From contig JBPOEZ010000003.1 in NCBI GenBank assembly GCA_051252005.1, positions 310,001 through 374,000 of the forward strand: a stretch of 64,000 nt of DNA, given 5' to 3'. Shown in pieces: positions 35,572 through 44,010 of this stretch (position 1 is its first letter; each line of letters begins with the position of its first letter). The notes beneath the pieces were generated by a model. That model made no database searches, was not told the DNA's origin, and saw nothing but the letters and a program-made list of their open reading frames with translations. The translations under genes and the position numbers were made by a program. The DNA is from JACOMS01 sp051252005. Lineage in GTDB: Bacteria > Pseudomonadota > Alphaproteobacteria > Caulobacterales > Maricaulaceae.

Positions 35572-36639
35572 CTAAAGTTTACCCGTACTGATTTTTTGCC
35601 GCGATAAATTACCAAGCGCGTTGACCATTTGGCCGTAGGGCTTGAACCTCGGGTCTTCGGTTTGTCCGTGGTAATAACGGTAGTAAATTTGTTGTATAAT
35701 CACTGCGAGACGCCAAATTCCGTAAACATAATAGAACTGGAAATTCGAGACATCTGCGCCAGTGCGTTCGGCGTAAAAGTTCAAAATTTCTTGCCGGTTC
35801 ATCATGCCCGCAGCAGCGCTAGGCTGCCTAACCATCATTTGCATTTCAGCAGGATCATCTGCTTCAATCCAATAAGCTAGCGTATTGCCGAGGTCCATCA
35901 ACGGGTCACCAAGGGCCGAAATTTCCCAATCGAGAACGGCATTTATCTTCGTCGGATCACCCGCCTGCAAAATGCAATTATCGATCCGGTAATCACCATG
36001 CAGAATAGCCGCGCCCACTTCTTGTGCAGGCTTATTATCTTCTAGCCACTTCCGAACATCTTCGAATTTTTCGACGTCATCCGTCCACGCTTTTTCAAAG
36101 CGGCGGTTCCAGCCGCCAATTTGGCGCGCGACGTAACCTTCGGGGCGTCCGAAATCTTCGAGCCCAATAGCCTTGTAATCCACTTGGTGAAGATCAACGA
36201 GCTTGGCGAAAAACTCTTCGCAAAGCGCGCGGCCCTCTTTAGCGCCCCAATTCCAATCAGTAGGAATTTTCGTATGAATAAGCGGGCCCTCAGAGCGGTC
36301 CATTACGTAGAACTCTGCTCCGATAATGTCTTGATCATCCGTGTAGTAAAGCGTTTGCGGGACAGCACTGAAAACAGGCTTAAGCGCCGTCATTATACGG
36401 TATTCTCTGTGCATATCATGGCCGGACTTTGGAATTGTACCAAAGGGCGGACGCCGAAGCACCATACGCCGATCAGGATAATCCAGAGCGTAAGTTAGGT
36501 TGGATGCGCCGCTAGCATATTGCTTAACGTCTGGCATTCCGGACAATCCAGGAACGGCAGATTTTAACGCAGCATCTATGGCCTGAACATCAAGCTCTTC
36601 GCCCTTGCGAACGTCTATTGTTGGATTATCGCCGCTCAT
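35572..36639 (-). CDS. APH-type kinase, candidate hydroxyacyl-CoA kinase (LvaA/ACAD11 kinase-like)
   Basis: The 355-residue protein has the aminoglycoside-phosphotransferase fold: SGASNLTYALDYPDRRMVLRRPP (nucleotide loop), the catalytic loop LHGDYRIDNCIL (Asp base) and the metal-binding AVLDWEISALGDPLMDLG. Proteins of this type beside ACADs phosphorylate 4-hydroxyacyl-CoAs (LvaA in levulinate catabolism, the kinase half of ACAD11) and do not modify antibiotics. Its ATG overlaps the stop of the upstream dehydrogenase gene by one base, so the operon is tightly coupled. Confidence 0.9.
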   Translation of the reverse strand: MSGDNPTIDVRKGEELDVQAIDAALKSAVPGLSGMPDVKQYASGASNLTYALDYPDRRMVLRRPPFGTIPKSGHDMHREYRIMTALKPVFSAVPQTLYYTDDQDIIGAEFYVMDRSEGPLIHTKIPTDWNWGAKEGRALCEEFFAKLVDLHQVDYKAIGLEDFGRPEGYVARQIGGWNRRFEKAWTDDVEKFEDVRKWLEDNKPAQEVGAAILHGDYRIDNCILQAGDPTKINAVLDWEISALGDPLMDLGNTLAYWIEADDPAEMQMMVRQPSAAAGMMNRQEILNFYAERTGADVSNFQFYYVYGIWRLAVIIQQIYYRYYHGQTEDPRFKPYGQMVNALGNLSRQKISTGKL

Positions 36640-37397
36640 TAAATGATCGCTCCGCCATCAACAACCATGCCCTGGCCTGTGAAATAGCTAGCCTCTTCGG
36701 AGACCATGTAAAGAACTGCGCCAACCATTTCTTCCGGTTGAGCCATACGTTTAATAGCAAAATTTGCATCCATGAAATCCTGCATTCCCGGTGCGTTCTT
36801 AAGGGCTGACGCAATTTTTGTATCCGTAAAACCGGGCAAAAGCGCATTTACACGAATGTTGCTATCGCCATATTCTTTGGCAAAACCTTTGGTCATATTA
36901 ATAAGCGCCGCTTTTGTCATGCCGTAGACAACACGGCCAAGACCAGGCTGTATACCATCAACAGACGCGACGTTCACAATAGCTCCGCCGCCGGATTTAA
37001 TCATGTGCGGGATGGACTTAGCGCTCAGATAGAACGGACCGCGTAGATTAACTTCCATTGTCTTATCATAGGCTGTTTCTGGGGTTTTATGGGCTGGTCC
37101 AAAATAGGGATTTGTCGCGCCGTTATTGATCAAAATGTCCAAGCGGCCATGCTTTGCGACAATCGCATCAAGCACACCGTCGTGGCTGTCTACGTCGCCA
37201 AGATGCAACGTCATCGCGTCTGCCTTGCCACCATTGGCGACAATCGCATCAGCAACCGTCTGGCAATCTTCTACCTTGCGCGACGCGCAAATGACTACCG
37301 CGCCTTGCTCGGCAAAGCCGTGAGCTATCGCTTCGCCAATACCGCGGCTCGCGCCGGCCACCAAAGCCACTTTTCCAGTTAAATCAAATCTTGCCAT
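36639..37397 (-). CDS. Short-chain dehydrogenase/reductase in kinase-ACAD operon
   Basis: The 252-residue SDR has the Rossmann motif GASRGIGEA, the NNGATNP loop, catalytic VASVDGIQPGLGRVVYGMTK (Ser, Tyr-xxx-Lys) and the C-terminal GQGMVVDGG of FabG-like enzymes. It probably oxidises or reduces a hydroxy/oxo-acyl intermediate of the pathway encoded by the operon. It overlaps the kinase start by one base, and the other SDR gene ends 11 bases upstream. Confidence 0.92.
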   Translation of the reverse strand: MARFDLTGKVALVAGASRGIGEAIAHGFAEQGAVVICASRKVEDCQTVADAIVANGGKADAMTLHLGDVDSHDGVLDAIVAKHGRLDILINNGATNPYFGPAHKTPETAYDKTMEVNLRGPFYLSAKSIPHMIKSGGGAIVNVASVDGIQPGLGRVVYGMTKAALINMTKGFAKEYGDSNIRVNALLPGFTDTKIASALKNAPGMQDFMDANFAIKRMAQPEEMVGAVLYMVSEEASYFTGQGMVVDGGAII

Positions 37398-37408
37398 TTT
37401 GCGATCTC

Positions 37409-38203
37409 CTATAAGGGTAGTGCGTCTTTTGAAGTTTTAGCCTTAAGCTTAGCCATCCCTGCAATATACTGGTTATAATTCATCGCCTTGGCGCGGAAAT
37501 AGTCATTCACAACAGGATGCGAGAGTACAAGGAAGTCCTTGTCGGTAATAGCTTGCTTCAAAGCATTAGCCACATCCGAGGGCTCGAGCAGCCCGTCTTT
37601 GTTGTCTTCGGCAAACTTTGCGCCTTTAGTCATATTGGTTCGTACATATTGCGGGCATATGCAATGCACATCAATTCCGTCATCTTTATGGGCGATAGCC
37701 ATAGCTTCGGCGTAACCAAGCGCCGCGTGTTTCGTTGCGCTATACGACGCGCTGCCGATTTGGTTCAATAATCCTGCAGCAGATGACGTGATGACAAAGC
37801 GCCCTGAGCCGCGTTCAATCCAGCCTGGAAGCAATGCCCTTGCGGCGTAAATATTGGCCATGACGTTCACCTGCCAGCTAGTCTCCCAAGCGTCATTGCT
37901 AGCACCCGCAGCGTGGCCTGCAGGAAGGTCGCCAAACCCGACGCCAGCATTAGACACAAACACATCAAGCGGGCCATTGACGGACTCCGCTGTTTGAATA
38001 AAGGCTTGGACGGCACTTTCATCGGCCACATTACAAGCAAAGGCTGTAGCCCCGATTTCCTCGGCAAGTTCCATCGGCGCCTCTAGGTCACTAATCATGA
38101 CATTTGCGCCGCCTGCTATAAACATATCGGCGATCGCTCTGCCAATCCCGCCGGGGGTTCCTGCGCCTGTTACGGCAATATTCTGGTTCTTAAACATAAT
38201 CAC
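37409..38203 (-). CDS. Short-chain dehydrogenase/reductase, first gene of kinase-ACAD operon
   Basis: The 264-residue SDR has GAGTPGGIGRA near the start, VSNAGVGFGD, and the active-site ITSSAAGLLNQIGSASYSATKHA. A C-terminal extension (YNQYIAGMAKLKAKTSKDALPL) goes beyond the catalytic core. It is the promoter-proximal gene of a four-gene unit (SDR, SDR, kinase, ACAD). The 130 bases upstream are shared with the divergent DUF3667 gene. Substrate unknown. Confidence 0.9.
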   Translation of the reverse strand: MIMFKNQNIAVTGAGTPGGIGRAIADMFIAGGANVMISDLEAPMELAEEIGATAFACNVADESAVQAFIQTAESVNGPLDVFVSNAGVGFGDLPAGHAAGASNDAWETSWQVNVMANIYAARALLPGWIERGSGRFVITSSAAGLLNQIGSASYSATKHAALGYAEAMAIAHKDDGIDVHCICPQYVRTNMTKGAKFAEDNKDGLLEPSDVANALKQAITDKDFLVLSHPVVNDYFRAKAMNYNQYIAGMAKLKAKTSKDALPL

Positions 38204-38333
38204 TCCAACACCGTTCTTGTATCAGTCTCAGATGCCTGAGCAAGATTTATATGCAAAAAGTTGCGTATAAATTGTCACGCTATCTATTTGATCAATGACT
38301 GAACTATAGGATAAGAGGGCATAAGGGGTAATC

Positions 38334-39572
38334 ATGGATCCATCAGACATAGACATTGACGGCGGCCACATAGCCCCAATCGGCGACGATAAGATCCCAG
38401 ACGTCAACCAAGCGCATTTCTGTTTTTCATGCGAAACGCCAATAAACGGGCTCTATTGCGCTGCGTGCGGCCAAAAGAACGACGACTTCCGCCGATCTCT
38501 CTTCAGCCTTGGCAAAGAATTTCTCGGATCGATTACAGCTATTGAAGGCCGCATATGGCGCACATGGGGCGCGCTTTTATTCAAACCGGGGAAAGTCGCC
38601 CGTGAATTCGCGAATGGCCGACGCACCCATTGGTCATCGCCCGTGCGGGTATATCTCGCCATGAGTATTATCTTATTTGGTTTTTTGAATATTTTTCAGG
38701 TGCAACTTATCAGCATAGACGTTGACGTAACGCCAAGAGCCGGCGTTGATAAACCAGTGGAAGAGCTCACCGCGGAGGACTTGGTTATGACGCCGGGTGT
38801 CAGCTTTTTTGACACTCGAAAGCGAATTAACGCTCGCAATGCATCGCGAAATTTCGACTTAATTGCGCTGAAAATGAAAAGGGCCAATGAAATAAAACTG
38901 GATTTGGGAAATGATTTAAAGCCCGAAGACACAAAGACCCTAAAAGACACTGTAAACGAAGAGATTGAAAACAATACGGAACTCTCACCCGAAGAAATAG
39001 CAGAGGCCAAAGCGGCCGTAGAACAACTCGATAAATTAAAAGACAACGTTGTCGGAAGCCTAGAAAGCGAGGGCTTCACCTTCTCAAATATTGACGGTAA
39101 AACCTACCAGATTGATAGTTGGTCCGCTATCTTGTTCGACATTGTGAAAAACCCCTCAAGGCTCAACGGAGCTTTTTACAAATACCTCCCGCGCATCATG
39201 TTCTTTATGATGCCATTTACAATGCTCATTGGCGCCATATTTATTCGAGGGCGAGGTAACGCCATCCTCTATGATCACCTTGTTCACGCGGCGTACATTC
39301 ACGCCTTTGCCTTTTTCGTTTTACTTCTCGGCATTCTACTAGGGCTAATGTTCCCGGGCAGCCCCGCATCCGGCATATTGTTTCTATCGCTTCTGATTTA
39401 TCTCCCGCTCAGCCTCAAACGGATGTTTGAGCGAAGCTGGCTTAAAACAATTTGGACAGCCTACGGGGTTGGGGCGATTTATGCCTTCAGCATGATGCTG
39501 ATTATGGCCCTGCTTTTCGGCATACAGCTACTCAACACAGTAACGGAGCACGGTGTTCCCCTAACGCCCTAA
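38334..39572 (+). CDS. DUF3667-domain membrane protein with zinc ribbon
   Basis: The 412-residue protein begins with a zinc-ribbon-like FCFSCETPINGLYCAACGQ (four Cys as CxxC pairs, about residues 26-44) followed by the DUF3667 core (ITAIEGRIWRTWGALLFKPGKVAREFANGRRTHWSSPVRVYL). A hydrophobic helix (about 102-120), a charged coiled-coil stretch (about 165-245) and three or four C-terminal helices follow. Function is unknown. ATG follows AAGGGGTA. Its stop overlaps the convergent holin-like gene by 12 bases. Confidence 0.88.
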   Translation: MDPSDIDIDGGHIAPIGDDKIPDVNQAHFCFSCETPINGLYCAACGQKNDDFRRSLFSLGKEFLGSITAIEGRIWRTWGALLFKPGKVAREFANGRRTHWSSPVRVYLAMSIILFGFLNIFQVQLISIDVDVTPRAGVDKPVEELTAEDLVMTPGVSFFDTRKRINARNASRNFDLIALKMKRANEIKLDLGNDLKPEDTKTLKDTVNEEIENNTELSPEEIAEAKAAVEQLDKLKDNVVGSLESEGFTFSNIDGKTYQIDSWSAILFDIVKNPSRLNGAFYKYLPRIMFFMMPFTMLIGAIFIRGRGNAILYDHLVHAAYIHAFAFFVLLLGILLGLMFPGSPASGILFLSLLIYLPLSLKRMFERSWLKTIWTAYGVGAIYAFSMMLIMALLFGIQLLNTVTEHGVPLTP

Positions 39573-40022
39573 CGGCGGTTTTGGCGCGCGGTCACCAAAC
39601 CACCACAAGGTCGCCGCTGTCGCCGCAAACACTGCGGCTTCGACAATGGCGCTTTCCTGCGTGACCACAAAAATCGCCGCTGTGATCACCCACAAGGTCA
39701 ACGTCAGAGCCGGACGCACGAGGCGCAAAATATTGACCACCCATTGACTGGAGCCCCCTAGCGCCGTGTCGGCCTTGATAGACGCCTCTAGCCCCTTCCA
39801 AGAGCCCGCCTGCGCCGCAAGCGCGAGTTCCATTTCGGTCTCTTGAGACCGCGCCTGCATTTGTAGCTCATGCAGTTTAAGTTCATGTGACCACCGTGCT
39901 TGCTCTTGCTTGAAGCTTTGCCCGCGTTCAAAGAATCCTGCCGCGCGTCCTAGCGCCGTCCCTAAAATTCCGAACACACCGCCAGCAGCCGCGTCTATGC
40001 CTAATCCAAGTATGCTTGCCAT
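39561..40022 (-). CDS. Holin-like protein of a lysis pair
   Basis: The 153-residue protein has a Gly/Ala-rich hydrophobic N-terminus (LGLGIDAAAGGVFGILGTAL), a charged helical middle (SFKQEQARWSHELKLHELQMQARSQ) and two close C-terminal membrane helices (ALTLTLWVITAAIFVV and AAVFAATAATLWWF). This layout resembles holins of alphaproteobacterial phages and gene transfer agents. Its start overlaps the end of the upstream M15 peptidase gene by 22 bases, the usual endolysin-holin arrangement. No other phage gene is nearby. Holin identity is inferred from topology and partner. Confidence 0.65.
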   Translation of the reverse strand: MASILGLGIDAAAGGVFGILGTALGRAAGFFERGQSFKQEQARWSHELKLHELQMQARSQETEMELALAAQAGSWKGLEASIKADTALGGSSQWVVNILRLVRPALTLTLWVITAAIFVVTQESAIVEAAVFAATAATLWWFGDRAPKPPLGR

Positions 40023-40444
40023 AATATTTTTGCCCTTTCATTGCCAAACCAGCGGCGCGAAGGCCCCAGATCAATATGTAAAAATGTCGAATAAAATCCA
40101 AAACCTGTGAACCCTGCCTCCCTGCAAACAGTATAAAGCTGGCTCGGATCATGACCAGAGAGCGCAATATCGGCTGCGAGGCGTAAATGCTGCGAAAGCG
40201 GCGCGCCGCCAACCCGCGCATTATGCAAAGCGCAACGATGCGCCGACAGTACGTGAAAGGCCTGCCCGCTGCGCTCCCGCGCGGTTTGCAAGCGGCTCAT
40301 AAACTCTGGCCAAGCATAGCTTTCGCCGCAATGGCGGCACGCCATTTCTGCTTGAGAGAAATACGGCCACGGCCAGCCCGTTTTTAGTGAGTGCGGGGAA
40401 ATACCTTGGGATAAAGAAGAAGGGATTTGTAAAGTATCAGTCAT
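40001..40444 (-). CDS. M15-family peptidase, endolysin-like
   Basis: The 147-residue protein is a Peptidase_M15_3 (D-alanyl-D-alanine carboxypeptidase-like) domain. Zinc-site motifs are VLSAHRCALHNARVGGAPLSQHLRLAADIAL (first His and Asp) and TFLHIDLG (last His). FSQAEMACRHCGESY near residue 30 matches the start of these domains in phage lysins. There is no signal peptide, fitting holin-dependent release. The downstream overlapping gene is holin-like. The pair could be a GTA or prophage lysis remnant, or a domesticated module. Confidence 0.85.
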   Translation of the reverse strand: MTDTLQIPSSLSQGISPHSLKTGWPWPYFSQAEMACRHCGESYAWPEFMSRLQTARERSGQAFHVLSAHRCALHNARVGGAPLSQHLRLAADIALSGHDPSQLYTVCREAGFTGFGFYSTFLHIDLGPSRRWFGNERAKILWQAYLD

Positions 40445-40490
40445 GCCATGAGCATATGGCCAGACTTAAACACGAGGATTAAAAAAAGAA

Positions 40491-40512
40491 AAAGCCCGCA
40501 AAAGCGGGCTTT
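40491..40512 (-). terminator. Intrinsic terminator after the HhH/DUF2853 gene
   Basis: A perfect 9-bp stem, AAAGCCCGC (40491-40499) with GCGGGCTTT (40504-40512), has a four-base loop. On the minus strand it is followed by a long T-rich run, so it ends the leftward two-gene unit. Confidence 0.85.
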
Positions 40513-40549
40513 AACAACACTACAAAGTAGGATTAATTGGGATTGAGCC

Positions 40550-41743
40550 CTACGTAAAAACGTTCATCTTACGGGCCTTTTTGGCACAGAGGTAATAGAA
40601 CGTTACGCGGTTTTTAAAGCGCTCAGACTTCATTTGCTCGCAAACGTCTTTTACGACGGCTTCGCCTTTGTCTGTATCAACGCCAAGCTTCTTGACCATA
40701 AAGTTTGTCACGACTGTATTGACTTCAGTTGGATCAGAACAGGCCACCAAAGAGGAGTCACGGCTGCGAAGAGCAATGCCGCAATACTTAACGATATTAT
40801 CAACGGTTCCGTTCTTTGCCTTAGCATCAAACTTTTTCACGTTCTCATAGTACTTGTCGTTACCAACGGCCTTTTTCGTTTTCGCTGCCGTCGCCTTAGG
40901 TCCAGGCTTTTTACGAGGTGTTCCGTCTAGGTTCGTCGCACCGCGTTTTGTACCGGGCTTAGGTCCAGGCTTCTTCTTAGTCGTAGACGCTTTGGCTTTG
41001 CCGCCTTTGGCGAGACCTTTAGCCTGCGGAACCCACTCATCACGGTCAATACGGCCAGGAATAGAGTCGATAACTTTTTCGACGACTTCGACGTCTTTTT
41101 TCTTCCAAGCACCGATTTGGCGGAAGTAATAAACGCCCTTGCCGTGCAAGTCTTTCTCAAACTTCGGACCAATACCTTTGATCAATTTAAGATCATCAGG
41201 GTCACCGTCCGTTGGCCCGTCTGTGTAAAGCACCTTAGGAGCTGCAACTTTCTTAGCAGCTGCTTTTTTAGCCGGTGCCTTTTTAGGAGCTGCTTTCTTT
41301 GCAGGAGCCTTCTTAACAGCTGCCTTCTTAGCGGCAGTCGGTGCAGGCGCATCAACTAAGCGGCTTTCGAGATATTTCACCCGTGCTGCAAGATAGCGGT
41401 TACGCCACTCAAGCGCGTAGCTTTCATCATCGTCTTCAACAGTTGCAGCAGGCGCCGCAGCGGCCGCAAGGCTAGCCGCAGCTAGCTGACCAGAAACGTC
41501 CTGAAACGCCGCTTCCTTGTTTTCTAGGTCTGAATCTCTGGCGATTAACGCCGCTTCGAGATCTTGAATACGTGTCCGAAGGCCGTCATTTTCTGTACGA
41601 AGAGCGCCTTCGCCTTCGATAGTTAAGTCACCTGCTACCTTCTTAGACGGCTTCAGAAGCCAACCAAGAATAAAACCAAGGATACCCATTAAAAACCAAG
41701 GTAACCATCCAAATGATAGTACAAATTGCCAAATATTTTCCAT
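40550..41743 (-). CDS. Membrane-anchored protein with HhH motif, basic AT-hook-like stretches and DUF2853
   Basis: The 397-residue protein has an unusual order: a membrane helix (residues 8-30), coiled coil (about 42-90), a Lys/Ala-rich histone-H1-like stretch (about 137-170, repeated APAKKAA units), a helix-hairpin-helix motif (DDLKLIKGIGPKFEKDL, about 183-199), two proline/glycine basic AT-hook-like segments (KKKPGPKPGTKRG about 257-268, PRKKPGPKA about 277-284) and a C-terminal DUF2853 domain (about 294-395, with CACSDP-like Cys positions). HhH and basic stretches suggest DNA binding at the inner membrane. It is 12 bases downstream of the OmpA-domain gene, forming an operon. Confidence 0.88.
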   Translation of the reverse strand: MENIWQFVLSFGWLPWFLMGILGFILGWLLKPSKKVAGDLTIEGEGALRTENDGLRTRIQDLEAALIARDSDLENKEAAFQDVSGQLAAASLAAAAAPAATVEDDDESYALEWRNRYLAARVKYLESRLVDAPAPTAAKKAAVKKAPAKKAAPKKAPAKKAAAKKVAAPKVLYTDGPTDGDPDDLKLIKGIGPKFEKDLHGKGVYYFRQIGAWKKKDVEVVEKVIDSIPGRIDRDEWVPQAKGLAKGGKAKASTTKKKPGPKPGTKRGATNLDGTPRKKPGPKATAAKTKKAVGNDKYYENVKKFDAKAKNGTVDNIVKYCGIALRSRDSSLVACSDPTEVNTVVTNFMVKKLGVDTDKGEAVVKDVCEQMKSERFKNRVTFYYLCAKKARKMNVFT

Positions 41744-41755
41744 GACTATGATCTC

Positions 41756-42874
41756 CTAGTTGGACGTCTTGACGGTGAATTCAATTCGGCGATTAGCCGC
41801 TTTTCCGTCATATGTTTCATTTGTAGCGATAAAGTTCGTCGCGCCGTGCCCTGTGCTCTTCAAACGAGCCGTATCAACACCAGACGATACCAAATAATCT
41901 CTCACGCTATCCGCCCGGTTTTGGCTGAGCGGCTTGTTAAGGTCTTGGCCGTCACTGCCAACGAATGCATCATTATCAGTATAACCATCAATGCTGAGAT
42001 TAAATGTTTCGCACTGGTTAGCTGCATTGGCGAGCGCAACTAATAGAGGCGCACTAACAGGTTTGATTTTTTCAGATCCTGAGGCGAACTCGATCTTCTT
42101 GCCAGTTTTGAGTTGATTAAACAAAGTCTGGCATGACCGCTCCGACGTAATATTACCAGAGACAACGACTTGAGCGTTCGGGACTGTAATATTCGCGGCA
42201 GCATTATACCCGGCAGGGAAGGCCGTCGCGTAAATATCAGAACGAACCTGTTCGTTCGTAGTAATACCCGTGATCAAAGATTGCGCATCGTCAAGAGTGA
42301 CGCTGCCACTATCCAAATTGAGCAAGGCTTTAAGATATTCTGAAATCACATCACCCCAACTGTCATTGGGCGCGCCCGCAGCAATGATCAACTTATCGTT
42401 TTTGACCATACCTGGGAAAAGCGCATTAGCTTCCCGTAGGACGCGATTAAGCTCATTCTCATCACTTACATATCCATCGAGAAGAACAGAACCATCTGCG
42501 CTTTTCGTTGCCGAAAATGTGAACGGTGAAACCGGCTTAATGACAGGAGCCTGAGCAACGACAAGCTTAACTTGCGAGTCAACTTCATGCCAGATCGGGT
42601 CTGGATTTTTACACGTTTCGCAGTGAACACCTTTTGCCAATGTTGCGGCGTCTTTGACTAAAGAGTCAGTCAAAGCCGTACCTGACAAATGTGCTACATT
42701 GCCTTTCATTTCCACTGACACAGTGTCGAACCCTGCCGTTTTAAGTGCTTGCTCAATCGAAGCGCCCATGCGCTGTGATTGTGCTGGCGCGCTTAACGGA
42801 CTAAAGTTAAACCATGCTAATATCAGTGAAACGATGGCGAGGATTACAACCCCCAATAACCATCTCATTCCCAT
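41756..42874 (-). CDS. OmpA-domain envelope protein with BON-like repeats
   Basis: The 372-residue protein has one N-terminal membrane helix (LLGVVILAIVSLILAWF), two or more BON-like alpha/beta segments (about 40-260, e.g. ALKTAGFDTVSVEMKGNVAHLSG and ITTNEQVRSD...VVVSGNITS) and a C-terminal OmpA peptidoglycan-binding domain (IEFASGSEKIKPVSAPLL, LSIDGYTDND, LSQNRADSVRDYLVSSGVD, ANRRIEFTV). It likely ties the inner membrane to peptidoglycan. It is the first gene of a two-gene unit with the HhH/DUF2853 membrane protein. Confidence 0.92.
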   Translation of the reverse strand: MGMRWLLGVVILAIVSLILAWFNFSPLSAPAQSQRMGASIEQALKTAGFDTVSVEMKGNVAHLSGTALTDSLVKDAATLAKGVHCETCKNPDPIWHEVDSQVKLVVAQAPVIKPVSPFTFSATKSADGSVLLDGYVSDENELNRVLREANALFPGMVKNDKLIIAAGAPNDSWGDVISEYLKALLNLDSGSVTLDDAQSLITGITTNEQVRSDIYATAFPAGYNAAANITVPNAQVVVSGNITSERSCQTLFNQLKTGKKIEFASGSEKIKPVSAPLLVALANAANQCETFNLSIDGYTDNDAFVGSDGQDLNKPLSQNRADSVRDYLVSSGVDTARLKSTGHGATNFIATNETYDGKAANRRIEFTVKTSN

Positions 42875-43003
42875 AATGTCCCTCCTTGGAATCGAGAAGT
42901 AATAAACGCTATTATCTCAAGCGCTTGCTAGATGCAATGCGGGAGTATGTAATTCAGGTGAATGTAGACTGAATGAAGCCTATTAACTCAGCTCAGCAGA
43001 AAT

Positions 43004-43963
43004 TTAATTCAGCAATCGGGCTTTAGCCGCTGCATACTCAGCCTTAAGCTGATCAACAATTTCTTGAACCGTCGGCGCGTTATGAATACTTCCGACGCCT
43101 TGTCCTGAACCCCATATATCTTTCCAAGCTTTCGCCTCGGAATTTCCGCCTGAGCCGAAATTCATAGACTTCTTATCTGCGCTCGGAAGATTATCTGGAT
43201 CCATGCCTGCCGCTTCAATAGAGCTACGAAGATAATTGCCTTCTACGCCTGTGAACAAAGACGAATACACAATATCTTCGCCGGACGAATTAATTATGGC
43301 TTGCTTATAAGCTTCGGGCGCGTTGGCTTCGCGGCTAGCGATAAACCGCGTGCCCATATAAGCAAGGTCAGCGCCCATAGCTTGCGCCGCCATAACGGAA
43401 CCGCCCGTAGAAATTGATCCAGAGCACAAAAGCGGGCCATCATGAAATTCGCGAATTTCCGGCATCAAAGCAAAAGGTGACAAACGCCCTGCGTGGCCGC
43501 CTGCGCCCGCGCACACACCGATAATACCATCAGCACCCATTGAGAGCGCTTTCTTTGTATGCCGAATATTGATCACATCATGCAAGATAGTCCCGCCATA
43601 AGAGTGCGTGCTTTCATAAACCATCTCGGATGCCTGAAGGCTGGTAATAACAATCGGCACTTCGTGCTTACGGCAAATTTCAGTGTCATGCTCAAGACGG
43701 TTATTCGACTTATGGCAGATTTGATTGACGGCAAAAGGCGCAACTTTTTTATCGGGATTATCTTTTTGGTACTGAGCGAGCTCAAGCTTGATCCGAACAA
43801 TCCATTTCTCAAGCTCTTCTGCTGGGCGCGCATTTAGCGCCGGAAACGAGCCAACAATGCCGGCCTTACATTGCGCAATGACGAGCTCCGGTCCGGAGAC
43901 AATAAAGAGCGGCGCGCCAATAATCGGCAATTCAAGATTTTGAAGAATGGGAGGCAATGACAT
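43004..43963 (-). CDS. Nitronate monooxygenase
   Basis: The 319-residue flavoprotein is a class I nitronate monooxygenase (2-nitropropane dioxygenase family), oxidising alkyl nitronates such as propionate-3-nitronate. FMN-binding segments include LPIIGAPLFIVSGPELVIAQ, GVCAGAGGHAGRLSPFAL, LLCSGSISTGGSVMAAQAMGADLAYMGTRFI. Length and N-terminus fit the family. It is a single gene. Confidence 0.92.
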   Translation of the reverse strand: MSLPPILQNLELPIIGAPLFIVSGPELVIAQCKAGIVGSFPALNARPAEELEKWIVRIKLELAQYQKDNPDKKVAPFAVNQICHKSNNRLEHDTEICRKHEVPIVITSLQASEMVYESTHSYGGTILHDVINIRHTKKALSMGADGIIGVCAGAGGHAGRLSPFALMPEIREFHDGPLLCSGSISTGGSVMAAQAMGADLAYMGTRFIASREANAPEAYKQAIINSSGEDIVYSSLFTGVEGNYLRSSIEAAGMDPDNLPSADKKSMNFGSGGNSEAKAWKDIWGSGQGVGSIHNAPTVQEIVDQLKAEYAAAKARLLN

Positions 43964-44010
43964 ATTTAATTCCTAAGTGACGTTCGAATACTAGAGTGGA
44001 CGATAAGGGT

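Noticed and set aside
35572..36639. Antibiotic-resistance kinase
   Set aside because: The APH fold is present, but its operon context with SDRs and ACAD fits acyl-CoA metabolism, not aminoglycoside modification.
41230..41340. Tandem DNA repeat array
   Set aside because: The repetition comes from Lys/Ala-rich codons of the HhH/DUF2853 gene and is not a separate repeat or CRISPR array.
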